Below, piece after piece: positions 47,301 through 59,373 of a stretch of 64,000 nt of DNA. The stretch is from contig JASANE010020387.1 in assembly GCA_030248225.1 (NCBI GenBank), positions 43,501-107,500 of the forward strand, in the 5' to 3' direction. Within the stretch, counting starts at the first letter, position 1; every line of letters starts with the position of its first letter. The notes below the pieces were generated by a model that saw only the letters and a program-made list of their open reading frames with translations, was not told the origin of the DNA and did not search any database. This stretch comes from Trileptium ribeirensis. Taxonomy: Eukaryota > Nematoda > Enoplea > Enoplida > Thoracostomopsidae. A program made the translations under genes and the position numbers.

Positions 47301-50300
47301 CCATAAACCATTTTTTGTAAAATACAGTGCATAACCTTGGGCATTCCACAAACATCTGTTCGAAATATGTTCTCGACTGAGTTGACAAATCACTGATTAT
47401 CTTAAAAGTTCCACTTGAGAAAAGACAATTATTAGTTGAAAGCAATGTGCTTCATATCTTTTTACATTCTAAAAAATTTCAATTATTTGCCTTCTGAGCA
47501 CCATGTATTGCACCGAAGGAAGCGAAATTACTGAAATTGTTTGAACAGAAGTATTGAGATACAATGGAGATCTACAAATAATTAACCTACATTGTCAAAT
47601 CTCATTACAAGCATCGTTCAAACCAGTATCCGAACTTGTCTGTGAAACCATTTGAATATTACGTACATTGTTAATAACAATTTTGAAGTCTGTTCAAAAA
47701 CCTAACACTATGATTTTTCAGAGAAGGGAAGGGGCCGATGATTCATGGGTCGCGGGTGAGTAAGATTGCATTTTTTCGTCAGTCAGTGCGGATCACGGGT
47801 TACTCAGTTGACCCGAGAAACCGGCCCACGAGTCAACACGGGTAACTAAATTCCAAGTTTTGCACGACGAGCCTGTGTTTTGGTCCTTCTTTTCCCCGCC
47901 ACAGAACGGTGTACCAGCAATTTTTAGTTCTTACTTCATATTTCCCGATGGTTTAAGTTTGGTGTAAGGTATTACCCAATTGTTATGGCTACAATTGCAA
48001 ATAAATTTGAGCTATTGTCATAAAATTTCATATAATCCATTTAAATATCGGCGATATATTTTGATATTTTATGACCAATTGTTTTCTTACAACACGTTTA
48101 TGAGTATACTCAGTCCACATGTGTAACCCGACTACGCACGGTCGGCTATGCAAAACTATTATCTACAAAGTCGGAGAAGCGTTACTTTGCATTTTGTATT
48201 TTATCTTTTACTTTATCTACTTTGTACGTCTTTAGTATACTTCAACGTTTGGCGTAAGTTGTTTCGAAGATTTAAATCTTTAAATGTATGACGAACATTA
48301 TATTGGATTGCTAGGCTTTCGGAGTTGCCGAATATGCAAAAAAACTGCGTTCACGTAGTACCTTTCAGAAAGCGATTTGCAAATATCTCTAAGATTCCGA
48401 ATTGGAGGGAAAATCTGAAATGTAGCTTATAATTTTGTTGCCATTGTAGAAAATTGTAATGTTTTTAATGTTTCAACATCAGTTTCTTCATAATGTCGCA
48501 ATCTTTTGCTGTTCAACGAAAAGTAGGAATCAATGATGCTGCATTACACGGCGGATTATGAATCCTTATTCCTAATCCATCGAGTAAACCTAAATACTAG
48601 GAAACTTTTTGGCCATTGAAAAGTAGAACAATGAAACTTTGAGATAACTGAACTGCATAATTTCGGTGTGTTTTGTTTAGGTTGTGATGGCAATTATGCC
48701 TTTACTCAGTGCTTAGGAGATTAAAAGTCAATATGAAACTAATAATGTAGATAGAATCATGATTACGATATACTTATGTTATATATATACATATAAACTA
48801 TGCCGAGTACCAAGGCACTAGGTCCTAGGTACTCGGCATAGTTTATATATACGGTCAATGGTCACGCGTGGCACGTGTCGCAAACTCAGCGTGCCACGTG
48901 AGTCACGGATTACACACAGTTACACATTTCAAACTGTTTTGCATTTTATGGGAAGTTTATGTCTGCAGGATGCGATAGTACTATGTAATTAACTGGCAAA
49001 ACTATAATGCAAATGGTTCACTAATAGTGTACCATTTAGGGTACTCGCATACGGGTTCATCTCGTCCAACGCGCCAAACGCGACGACGTACTGATGCGGG
49101 ACCTAGATATCATTTCCACCGCCACCTCAGTTTCACTCATCAGTAATTGCGTCGAAAGTGATGGCATATATTGTGTTGTACTCTGGATTGAAAACAATGC
49201 GACGTAAAAGCAAGACTTATGACTCAAGCCTGTTTCTAGAAGAATCACGCTCCATTTTCTTAAGCCACATTAATACAATAAGAGTAAATTGAATTTTCAG
49301 GTTATGCAGAAATATATGAACGTTAGAAAAGTAAACAGAATTAACAATATTATAATGCAACTCTATATCACATGTTAAGCTCCTCGGTCGGTGAATTGCC
49401 AGCTACCGAAAAAAATTCATCTTTATTCACTGTTACTTGAAATACCAAAAACCAAAAAACAAAACAGAGTACATCTGGAAGTCTAGCAATGTAACAACCG
49501 AACACATGCTAACCTTCACAACATATAACTCAGAAAATCACCGTTGAAAATTATTTAGACATAGGGCGGCGTCACACATTCACCTTAAAACAATTAAAAG
49601 TAGTAAAATATACCACCAGGGAATGATTTTTTGCTGTAAAAAGTACAATTGGTTGTCCTTTGCTGTAAAAGGGTGGATTTGGCACAAAAATTTCGTATTT
49701 TTCCAATTTAGTGCACTACAGGCGCAAATGCAGTCGGAAATTATACGGGATCAATTGGGAATGTGTTCCAGAAACACAAACACAGTCGCACATATACGCT
49801 TATATCATAGGTGCCAATACGGAATAGGGTTCCTTATTGTTTGCTGGACACCCCTTCGATGTCTTCTACTCACATCCCTAAGCCAACATACGTTGAGTAC
49901 ATATGACGTATATTTATTTCTAGGCGTATAATAAGTTATGTGCTAATAGTGTAATTCCTTACCTTTGGCTAAGCAGAATTTTGCCTGACGGAGTAATTCG
50001 GACAAATGAATTGTGCGTGGTTTCTGTATGAAAAAATGCAGTCTTTTCATTCGGAAAAAATGTATCCGGTTTCCATATTTGGCTCATCAACTCAAGTCCA
50101 ACGGTAATGTCACGCATACCACCAAGACTACTGTTCCCGAACGCGAGTCGCTCGTCTATCCACATTTGACGTAAATATATATCGATGGTAAAATCCTGTA
50201 AAATTTTTGAATTTAAATAGACCATTTTAGTATTAATCATTTCATAATTGCGAAACACAAAAACAAATGTAACTGATTCATGTTCACACCAAGAAGTTGG

Positions 50301-53300
50301 ATGACACGCGGAGGAAGCTGATTCACTCGATGACCTGATTGGCACCAAGAGCTGCTTCACACGCGGATCTGGCTCACATGCGAATCTACATCACACGCGA
50401 AGCTTGTTCAGCCGCGAAGCTGATTCATACACGTAGCTGGCCCGCATGTTTAGCTGATTTACATTAGCGTTGGGCACCAGCCGGAATTTTCGTCGGCCGG
50501 CCGCTATTTTTCTGGCCAGACAGTGGAATTTGCGGCTGCTAGCTAACATCTCTGCAAATTAAATTAATTTCCCAAAATTTTTCATGTAATCATTTTTAAA
50601 TGGGAAAATTTTGGGCAGTGGTTATAGACGAATATTTTTTACCAACATTAGACTAGATATAATTCATTTTATAATTATAATAAACTTTGAAATTTAGATA
50701 ATGCTATGGGAAAATGTTGTAACGATATTAGCGAAAAGCAAGTGATTTATACTCAAAAGGTTTAATATCACGGTACTGCAACGGTAAGACTGTATTTTAG
50801 CACAAATATAGCCCCCTCTTGTCGAATTTTAACACCGACAAACACCGTCATGACTAGTAAAACGGACTAGATAAAGTACCACTGACGAACTGCGGTCAAG
50901 ATATCTCGTCCTAACGCCGTGTGCAATGCAATATACAATAGTATTTCCAAATATCGCATTATATATAAAAGCCTAATTTTTCCATGTTAAGAATAGGATC
51001 TACCAGTGTAATGGAATCAGAAACCTAGCTATACCATTTACCAATCCAACGTGCAAATACGAAGGCAGTTGTATAGACTTGAATGGTTTATGCAAAAGAC
51101 ATACCATATCTGTTTCAGAAATACCACTGATGCTGGAAACATGAAGACTAATTTTAACGTTCACCGGATCAGCTAAAATTGATAAATGCTTTATGTTAGC
51201 TAGTGAATACAGTGAACTACTAAACAGTGTAGCAATGAAAACATTAAAAATAAAGTAACTCTTTAACGTCTGCAGTTGGTCCACAACAACCAACTACTTT
51301 TGAATACTTTGAACTAATTAAATTCGCAGTGTGTATACTGCGCGACTGTATGCGTGCTGTTTGTTGTACGCTTGCCTTACAAGAAGCTTTAACAAGCACA
51401 CCTATAGATCCAAAATAGTACATCGGCTAGACAACGTGACTTTTACTCGCGCGGCCACCTATAAATGTTCATCGGTACTCTAAATAGCAATTAATTCATG
51501 GCATTCATGGGTTAAAGCAAAAACAATCTTAGGTTAAAACATATGAAGAGAGCATTTAAGGTTTGTTTTCTTTTGAGCGAGGTGTCACGCAGGTTTTTAT
51601 TTATAAGAATTTATATGGATCCAATCAAATATTACAGCCTAATAGAATAAAGGATAGAATTGTTGCTTCGATAGGTTGTATTCACAGTGATACAAATCAT
51701 TTACATCATTTGTTTGCCATAAACTTGGGAGAATGCGGGGAAACAGAATGATCAAACTGGGTATACAAACAAAGACCATTTGGCTTGCGCATTACTGTTC
51801 GATCATTAGGACAATAGCTTGCCGTTTTAAAGGTGTGTCTGGAGTTGAACAAGATATGAAAATTCGTAAGGTAATTGTTATATTAAGGCTAGTTTCATTG
51901 TGTGATTTTTAAAAAATATGTTATATGAATTTTTAGGGTGAAAGTGGTATATATATAGCTTTTCTCAACATCAGCCAGTGAAGTTTTGCTAGACTTCGGT
52001 TAGGAACAATCAATATTGTACTAGATTAATCCCGACAAAATTTAGTTATATGTAACAAATTTAAGAGCAGTATTTGTTTAGCCGCAACGACAGATTGAAC
52101 CTGAAATGATTATCGCCGATTCCCGTCTACTGTATTACGCTATTTTGAAACTGTAGCCTTAAGGAAGCTCGCAAGTCGAGCGAATGACATCGCACCTGCC
52201 AACGCACTACGTACGATAAACTGGATATAAGCAACTCGCTACGCAATGAACGTTGTTATAATCGCGTCATTGATGAACAAATAGGTTGAAGGTACTTGTA
52301 TTTGCACTCTGTCTGTGAAACTTCTCAGATTTTCTATATTTCACCGGTAACTTTTGCTGAAAGGCACTATTATGTAATAATCACTTATATAGTTAAGTTT
52401 CCGATAAGTTTCCAATTGAATTTTTAACCGAAATTCAAGAGGCTAATCACTGCTTTTAGTGCAATATTAACTTTATTGAAAGTTATATATAATAAATTCA
52501 AGTATGTATTACCAACTAACGCAGATAGGGGCCTTGTATCATTTTATTAAAAACACGTTGCTAGTGCAAACAATTCACGATGTTGTTTTAATCGTCATAA
52601 CTCAGGAACTGATAGTCGTATCGGATGGCTCAAAATGATTCCATTGATGATTGGATGTAAATACGAATTTATAAATCTGCATCTCGTGATATATCTACTG
52701 TTAAATCATCTTTTTTGCGTTATGCAAACTTTATAATATTATTTGCAACAAGATCATGCGCGAAACGGATTAACCAATTTTACTGAAGTGACTTTTAATA
52801 CAAAACTACTTAGGGATTGCGCGTACGTGATCATACATATGACTGCATGAGCCTACAGCTGATGAATTATCAATAATAATTGAAATCTGTTAACAGTTAT
52901 ATTCTAGATTTTCCGTATCACTTGTGTCAAGTTGAGGTAAGGTTACACCTCGATTTTGTGATATCATAGAGACCTGCGGACCTTAACTAATGTCATTCTT
53001 AATATTTTTGCAGGAGCCCAGGTTTCCAGTTTTCAGAGAAATTTAGTTCAAAATTCAGCCGAATTTTTGCCTAAAATATTGTAAAAATACATTTCTATAA
53101 AACTGATGTTATGAATAGAACTAGCTTGATCACCTTTACAGATAACACATTGAGACAACACAAAAAGCTGTTCATCATATAAATTTAACACTGTTACCAT
53201 CTAGGTTCGCCACAAAAATATACTATCATGTCAAGGGGCCGTGAAAATTTCTTCCCTCTATGTAGTTCAGACATATGTTGCAGTAAAAGGTGAGATATTG

Positions 53301-56126
53301 CTGATACGTTGTGCCATCAGTAACATTGAGCGTTGTAAAATTTAACATTTTGTAGCCATCAGAGGTGGAAATATCAGAATCAGGACTCCAGCTAAAATCA
53401 ATCGCTTTATCCACGGACATTATATACATATATATGGTGCTGTAGCAATATCGCCAACTTCTAGTTGCAATAATTAACCTAGAAGTTTAAACTTAATTGG
53501 ACTAAAAAATGACAGGCCAATATCTTGCAATACTCGAGGCATTATGTATTCATACATTGCTGGCAATAAATGTTGACATAAAAAGGGTCTATTCCGCCGC
53601 CAACTGATTGCAATAAATTAAATTCATAGTTCTAATGCAGTTAATACCTTGAAAATTTGGTCGCAGTCGTATGTCGTAATTGTGCAGCAGCTTTGACAAC
53701 TTCCTTGAGAAATGTTCGTACTGACTCTGTGTGTACCTAAACAGATGTAAAGGAATGCTCTTGCTGAACTATGTAATTAGTAATTTTATATATTAACTTA
53801 TGCGAATAGTTATTGAACACCGCTTCACAACATATAAGTGTACGATACTCTGCAAAAATGATGAAATATCAAACAGAATTGTTTTATATTTCAAACATTC
53901 TGCTATATGACTAATATATTTATATTTATAAACTTATTTAAGTGACTTTTCAAGATATTGTGTAGCTATATATACAAAATTTTCACTACTTTTCTCGGGT
54001 TTCAGAACTTTAATCCCTTATGAGATAATTCCCAATAATGAGCTGTGTGTGGAATTCAATATTTACATCTTGCATTCAAAACCACAGTGGTAAACAGGAG
54101 GCTTTTATACGGTAATTTAACTAAGACGACATATGCAATAAAAATATAAGAACGTATATAAGACGTTTGTAGATTGATGGATTTTTATGTTTTCCGCAAG
54201 TCAAATCAATTATTAATTCAATGTTGTATGCTAAATTTAGTACTTTCATATCGCTTAATCTTTATTCTATAATGTCATTTAGGGTCAATTTCCGAATATA
54301 AAACATACTTATTGTAGCTCATTTTCAAATGTCCATGGTGTTTAGAGTATGGTACCTTAAAGTGCATTGTGTTTTATGTCGAGTCCACTTTAGGTGCGTA
54401 CACCAATGTTGTCCTTTTGTCAAAATCACTGATATATTTGCGGAGAAATTCGAGTTCACCTTTTTGCCATTGCTATTCGCAGGTCTGCGAAGGCGAATAT
54501 GGGCTTTACGCTACACGAATGAAATCTGCTTTCGCACACGTCCATTTGTTTATTTGGCACGTTTGTCCGCGTTCATCAAATGACATTCTAAATCAGACAG
54601 CAATGTTATTTATCGGTCTGCTTGTGTATTATAGCATACGAGAAAAATACGCGATTGGTAAAAGCGTTTTCACTTGCACGCAGTCAGCAAAATGCAATGC
54701 TAATTTGCTAAATAGTGACCGGTCACAGCCCCTACGAGTCGCTGCACGACAAACCGTGTTCGCGTACATAAGAGAAAATCCTTATTTGTTCGCGTTCACC
54801 GCTTTTACGATCGTGAACCATCTTGACAAAAGAACAATCCAGGTGTACGTACCTAAAGCGGACTCTGAATAAAATAGTAAAATAATACACTGCCTAAATC
54901 TGCTATATAATTTTAATTAAATGCATATTAATGTACAAGTATATAAAGTTACGATGGCACCACTAACTAACTAATTAACCAAATAACTAACTAGCTATCA
55001 ATGTGTCGATGGATACATAAGTTTGGATGCGACGAGATAGGAGTGATAAGGTAGCTACGCTATTCGTAAATTTATCTTATTGCTGCAGTATACGCAAAAT
55101 CTCGAACTCATTTGGAAATTGAAATACAAAAGTTACCGCAACGGTTATTGGTGTTGGTAACAGAATTTATCCTGCTGAGCCTTGAGCCTCTAAAGTCTGG
55201 ATTGTAGTAAGCTGTTTGAGATCGAGATCATTGTTATCGAAAAACAAGCAATTTTATTTTTATTCTTTCGACCTTTATTTTAATCGAAAAATAGCAAAAT
55301 GGAAATGTCGCACCTCAAAGTATAGTCTCCTATACGCATTTTATCGATTTTAAACGAATAATAATTGTTCTCTGTCACATATTACCCGTTTGTTTGAATT
55401 TCAGTTCGCCAACGGATATAAACACAAACCGGTCTTATACTTTAGTTTAGTAACGTTCACCAACTAAATCCTAAATAATAACAAATTTAACATTCAACAA
55501 TATACAATAAGGTTCGAGATCACAAGGCGGATAGCCAGGTCATGCCGCCTGAGGCCTGCGCCCTCCCAGGGGTCATCCAGTCGGCTCGATGACGGGGGAA
55601 ATGCTAAGGTCTGTAGGCATGAGTGTTCAACAACCATCTCGCACTGTAAAATAGATTTAAACATTATAAATAAATAACTAAATATGTAAACTAATTAACT
55701 AAATAATTCATGAATTATTTAATTAATTAATAAATTGACTAACTAATTAGTTAATTAATTAATTAGTTAACTACTTAATTAATTAACTAAATAACTGATT
55801 AACTAATAGATTAATTATTTAGTACTAAGTTAATCTATTAATTAGTTAGTTAATTAAATGATTAATTAAATAATTCACTAATGAATTAACTAATTTATTT
55901 ATTTATTTATTAATTTAATAAATGTTAAACTAAAATATGTTATTCGAGCTGCTCTCTCGCGAGAATATACTCCATAAATTTTGTCTCCGCTTACGGGCGA
56001 TTTTTTTGCGACGAGGTATTGTAACTGCTGAGCTTGTCGTCGTCTGTTGAATTGTTGTTTGATTTTGGCAGCTGAGTTGTATTAAGACATATTAGAATTG
56101 TCAGTAGAACCGAAGACACGAATATC
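40517..56126 (-). CDS. Gene B: Cys-loop ligand-gated ion channel subunit, paralogue of gene A (5' end missing)
   Basis: Predicted channel subunit on the - strand. Exons in transcript order: 56126-55995, 53736-53648, 51173-51106, 50195-49963, 47215-47133, 45198-45061, 44078-43864 and 41392-40517, about 610 residues after the missing first exon. The same motifs as gene A appear: loop D LRQMWIDERL, loop [12 protein letters not shown], a Cys-loop of 13 residues, M1-M4. The pore sequence is GDRIMLCFVSVLTMTVL, again with Asp at -1' and Gly at -2', and with Met at 2' instead of Gly. The M3-M4 loop is long, rich in Asn, Gln and Asp, with a Cys cluster near M4. The shared exon plan and opposite orientation point to an old inverted gene duplication. 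Confidence 0.9.
41995..42072 (-). repeat. tRNA-derived SINE head
   Basis: On the - strand TGGTGGCTCAATCGGTA resembles an A-box, and GCGTTCGAACCCAGC about 45 bases later a good B-box. The acceptor arms do not pair, so this is not a functional tRNA. It lies in the last intron of gene B. Confidence 0.6.
43864..44078 (-). CDS. Gene B 215 bp exon: M1, selectivity filter and M2
   Basis: Same 215 bp length as gene A. It encodes TYNRLHIVFTFKRNVGYY, M1 and M2 with GDRIMLCFVSVLTMTVL, ending LPK before gtaagt. The -1' Asp codon is at 43941-43939. Confidence 0.95.
45061..45198 (-). CDS. Gene B 138 bp exon: loops B to C
   Basis: Exactly 138 bp, between a gttttaag acceptor and a gtattt donor. It encodes GYGLNDISYQW, ISDEMWLPQFLLTNVT and ends LSSG, parallel to gene A 25921-26058. 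Confidence 0.93.
45439..46101. mobile_element. hAT-like MITE with very GC-rich ends
   Basis: Ends CATACATGCCG and CGGCATGTATG are perfect inverted copies, flanked by TTCTTAAC on both sides (45431-45438, 46102-46109), the 8 bp duplication expected for hAT. Both ends carry runs of seven or more G or C (AGGGGGGGT, ACCCCCCCT) that can pair or form quadruplexes. ORFs made of Pro/Gly runs here are artefacts. Confidence 0.8.
47133..47215 (-). CDS. Gene B 83 bp exon: Cys-loop
   Basis: Exactly 83 bp, between a cttccag acceptor and a gtacgt donor. It encodes LTLTVACPMKLHNFPFDTQK then CTLQIES, with 13 residues between the loop cysteines and the FPFD motif. Confidence 0.95.
48791..48848. repeat. Perfect 21 bp inverted repeat (hairpin)
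   Basis: 48791-48811 and 48828-48848 are exact reverse complements around a 16-base loop, in an AT-rich intron of gene B. The arms include TATGCCGAGTACC. No coding role is visible. Confidence 0.9.
49963..50195 (-). CDS. Gene B exon: loops D, A and E of the binding domain
   Basis: A 233 bp exon between a ttttacag acceptor and a gtaagg donor. It starts DFTIDIYLRQMWIDERLAF and contains [20 protein letters not shown]. Relative to gene A it has two extra codons in a GNSSLGGM turn. Confidence 0.95.
51106..51173 (-). CDS. Gene B 68 bp exon: first beta strand
   Basis: Exactly 68 bp, between an attttag acceptor and a gtatgt donor. It encodes DPVNVKISLHVSSISGISET then DM, aligned without gaps to the gene A exon 11843-11910. 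Confidence 0.92.
53648..53736 (-). CDS. Gene B exon: N-terminal alpha-helix
   Basis: An 89 bp exon between a tgtttag acceptor and a gtatta donor, encoding FSRKLSKLLHNYDIRLRPNF. This is the same helix as in gene A at 9604-9686, two codons longer. Confidence 0.9.
54355..54900. mobile_element. MITE-like element with long imperfect inverted ends
   Basis: GAGTCCACTTTAGGTGCGTA (54381 on) and its imperfect inverted copy ending in GGACTC at 54864 define the arms. Weaker inverted similarity extends some 25-30 bp outward, so the true ends are uncertain. The 167-codon ORF across it is explained by the repeat. Confidence 0.6.
55650..55925. repeat. TTAATTAA/TAACTAA-rich low-complexity tract
   Basis: About 275 bp of degenerate four-base repeats of TTAA, AATT and CTAA type, just downstream (transcript sense) of the 132 bp exon of gene B. 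Confidence 0.85.
55995..56126 (-). CDS. Gene B exon: end of signal peptide and variable N-terminus
   Basis: A 132 bp exon between an attatag acceptor and a gtaagc donor. It reads IFVSSVLLTILICL, then a polar Asn/Ser/Asp-rich stretch with NNST. No Met is available in this frame before an upstream stop, so the first coding exon lies further 5'. Length and phase equal the gene A exon 5370-5501. Confidence 0.75.
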
Positions 56127-58285
56127 CTATAATTATAAATAAAACGCCACTTATTATATATAATATAATGTGAGTTCACACTGTGAGTTTATCGGCCTTC
56201 TCGGCGGCACGTTTCTTACCAAAACGTAACCGACATCTCCAATGGTGGCCAAAGGAAAAGGGGTAGAGATACAGAGCGAGATCGAGGGTTACACAGAAAT
56301 ATAAGTGAAATCAAGAATAAGGGGAAAGGAGCCACCAAAGGGGATGGACCGGTCTACCAGCGGTCGGAGATACCCTTTATCACTGGATAAGAGTTGCGCG
56401 AGTTCCACGTGGTAGACATGTCATCGTCCCGGGCAGGGATATCGAGTTTAGGTCAATGTCTGGTGCTTGATTGTGAACTAAGCTGACTAAGCCGTGTGAA
56501 CGTATATACTCTAAAATAAACTACAGTTCAACCAATTCGAGTTGATTGCCAATGATGTCTTGCAACATAAGCAGACTTAGACCATTGATTGTATTAAAAA
56601 GTAAATTGCCATGGGATAAAAATGCTGAGTTTAGGTATGCACGGCATTGGTGCACTCGGCACCCTTTTAGACGTGACATCTTCAGAATTAAGCTAAGGCT
56701 AAATTGCTTTTCGGTTATCAGGATCACATACTTGCTGTTACTGACTGTACCCTGGTGAGTTCGGAGAACGTGCCGTGGGTAATGAATTTATGCTAGAAAT
56801 GCCTAAATAGAACTAATGAATTTTAACTAACGTTAACGAATAGGAGAACTTAGCCCATTAATGTTTGTACCCTGGCTAGTTCGGATGACAGGCCATGGTG
56901 CATTGGTAAAATTTTGAAAAGAATAAGTCGTGACATTGAGTAAAACTTTGTAAAAGTTTGAATTGTGAAAATGAATGAACTTAAGACCTGGTAAAAAAAG
57001 GGTGTGAAAAAGTTTTAAAATTAGAAAGAAAAAACAAAATCACAATATTGCGAATTAAAACGATAATTTACTTAGAGGTTTCTTAGATAATTTTATATGG
57101 TGGTACCGCACCCGTGTAGGCGAGTACACCGCTAAGCTTAAAATCCACCAGAACGTGCCCGAGAACACAGGTTCTGGATGTAATATGCAAAAGTTTTAGG
57201 CAAAATGTCGCTACGGCGAAGAGTCCGTGTAACAGTCCCGTCGCGCGTAGTGAATAAAATTTGAATGAATTTTGGCATAACATAACTATAGGTTTTTTAA
57301 AAAGAGTAGGTTTGGGAAATTTAAATTGAGAAATTTTATCATAGGTGGTCAAACAAGAGTAGGTTTGAACTATATTAGTTCTGAAGGCATCCAAGCTCTG
57401 TCTCAGCTCGACAAGCGGCCAGAGTTGAGACACCGATTGGAGCTTTGAGGGATTTACCCATAGGATTATTAGCTTGTTCGGTCAACACTGAAGCATTCCG
57501 TTACGCGTCGTTCACGTTTATTTGTGTGAAGCTACTGCACACTGTGGGCAATATGGTCGCTACCAATGCACTCAAAACGATTTGAGTGCAATGACAATGT
57601 CGAATGCGCCGACCGTGCATTGGTAAACTCGGTTGCTTACTAAGAGCATTTGCAGCAGGGATAGCACATGGCTATGCAACTGTATAGTACAATGCATTGA
57701 CGGTGTGCATTTGTAACGACATTTACATTTTAAGGTGAAAAATAAAGATCAGTTTACTCACTCGAGTGCAATAGTTTTGATCATTGATCGTGCAATGATA
57801 ATTACTATTGCAAGATGTAGTGCAATAATGTTTACTAAAGCATTGTGTCCGTGAAATTGTTTTCGCCAAAGCACTTTCCAGTGCAATTGTTGTCACATTT
57901 GCGCTGGTTGCAGCAATGGCATAAACATAAGCCTGAAATGTGCACTTTTCTATTGGTTATGCCACTGCATCTGTGCGAGGAATGACTGACTGACCTAAAA
58001 CGAATGCTTGCCAGCTTAGGACATCGCGAACTTAATTAGATTCATGATTTTTGTCAAAGGTTCCCTGGGAGCATGTCGCTTAGTTTATTTGGAATAGGTA
58101 ATCGAAAAACAAAGCTTAGATGTTAACTATATAAAGATAACAAGCCGCCCAGTACTGGCACCCACGAATAAAATCTTTTTTAAATGCTTCGATGACAGCG
58201 TTAAGTAGCCCCAAAAAGGCATTGCTAAGCGGGAGCTAAAGAGAATCACATAGTGATTTTGTTAATTAAGGCAGTATATCGTTAA
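56127..58285. other. Region upstream of the first seen exon of gene B
   Basis: Should contain the first coding exon or promoter of gene B, but I cannot place either. Between 57540 and 57910 the motif GTGCAAT recurs many times in both orientations. A 116-codon minus-strand ORF at 57083-57433 has no recognised family. Confidence 0.4.
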
Positions 58286-59373
58286 CTAAAGGTTTGAACA
58301 ATGTGTTTTACACAGCGCCTTACTAAGGTTTGTGTTCTTCAGAAGTGGTAACCTTCTGACGTATGAATCATTTGCTCATTCTTTTATGTTGAAGAAACTT
58401 ATGTTTGGTCCGAATTTACGGTATTGTCTCAACTGAAATCACTATTATATCGCGTTCGCAGTGTCGTGCAAATTTACGTTTTATGCGATGTTTACCGTGG
58501 CCAAAAAGCATTAGAACAATACAAGTGCTCTAGAATAATCGCATCTGATAAAGAACTTGAAGAAAATTTGTTGAATTTGCAGTCAGTGAATATAAAGAAA
58601 TCGAAGTCTGCTATCAGCGGAGAAGACAGTGATGCTGCTGTTGTAGACGTGCCTTCAGTGAAGCAGTCGCGCAGCAAATCGCTGACTTTATCTCTACATT
58701 TAGATGGTTCTTCGGCGGATTCTGGTGGCGAAGAAATCCGTCGGTCGACTTTAACTGCAACAAACTATTTTAATCAACAAAATAGACGTTTCTTTCCTCT
58801 TATTGATAATGCTTATTTTGCTGTACAGACCCTGTATTTTGCCTCTTTCTGTCCAACATCACATACAATTATTCTATCACGCCATCTCTCTTATTATTGT
58901 TATATTTATTATATGTATATTGCAGTTTATTTCAAATGGTTCACTGCAGTTGTGTTTAATTTTGCAGTGTATTATAGTTGATTTTACTCACACAAAGGCC
59001 ATCTTAATTTTGATGTGGTAGTTGTAAGTTGTTGCTGTGGTAGCTGTGGTAGATGAAGGCATTTAAAAGTCACTGTAATGTACAATTTGCCGAAGGGTCA
59101 TTGTTTTCATTGCAAGAATATTCTATTTGATAAACAGTAAAATTATCCATTTCCCAGGTATAAAATCGTTTATGACACTTCTCGTGTATGATAAATTCGG
59201 AGCATTGACACTTTTAAAGACAGTATGTTATATGACTAAGAAAAAGAACAGCTTAGTGCAGTGTGTTTGAAAGCGGCAGCCGGTCCTTTTGTAATGTCAA
59301 AATATTTTGTATAAGGTCTTTTACTGCCCGTTTGGCGTTACGTTTCGAGTAACCATCCGTGGCGCAAATAATA
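58286..59373. repeat. Left arm of a 1.1 kb inverted duplication
   Basis: Reverse complement of 62917-64000, with a few percent mismatch. The outer limit is unknown because the partner arm runs off the window. The arm contains an exon-like ORF. Confidence 0.9.
58424..58981 (+). pseudogene. Exon-like ORF, copy 1, family not recognised
   Basis: The open frame extends upstream of 58424 without ATG to about 58389, reading ETYVWSEFTVLSQLKSLLYR. A helical, well-formed segment follows (YVLCDVYRGQKALEQYKCSR, DKELEENLLNL), then a Ser/Lys-rich polar tail. The first 60 or so residues look like part of a real protein; the last 50, after NQQNRRFFPL, look like translated intron. In the compared segment, four of five base differences from copy 2 change the residue, so at least one copy is not under strong constraint. 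I do not recognise the family. Confidence 0.45.

Noticed and set aside
54369..54872. A 167-codon + strand ORF as a gene
   Set aside because: It lies almost exactly between inverted ends of a MITE-like element, has no recognisable motif, and its composition is explained by the repeat.
55991..56179. A start codon for gene B at 56179
   Set aside because: The codon there is GTG, a stop lies shortly upstream and no ATG is in frame; the acceptor at 56127 and the equal length of the gene A exon show this is an internal exon.
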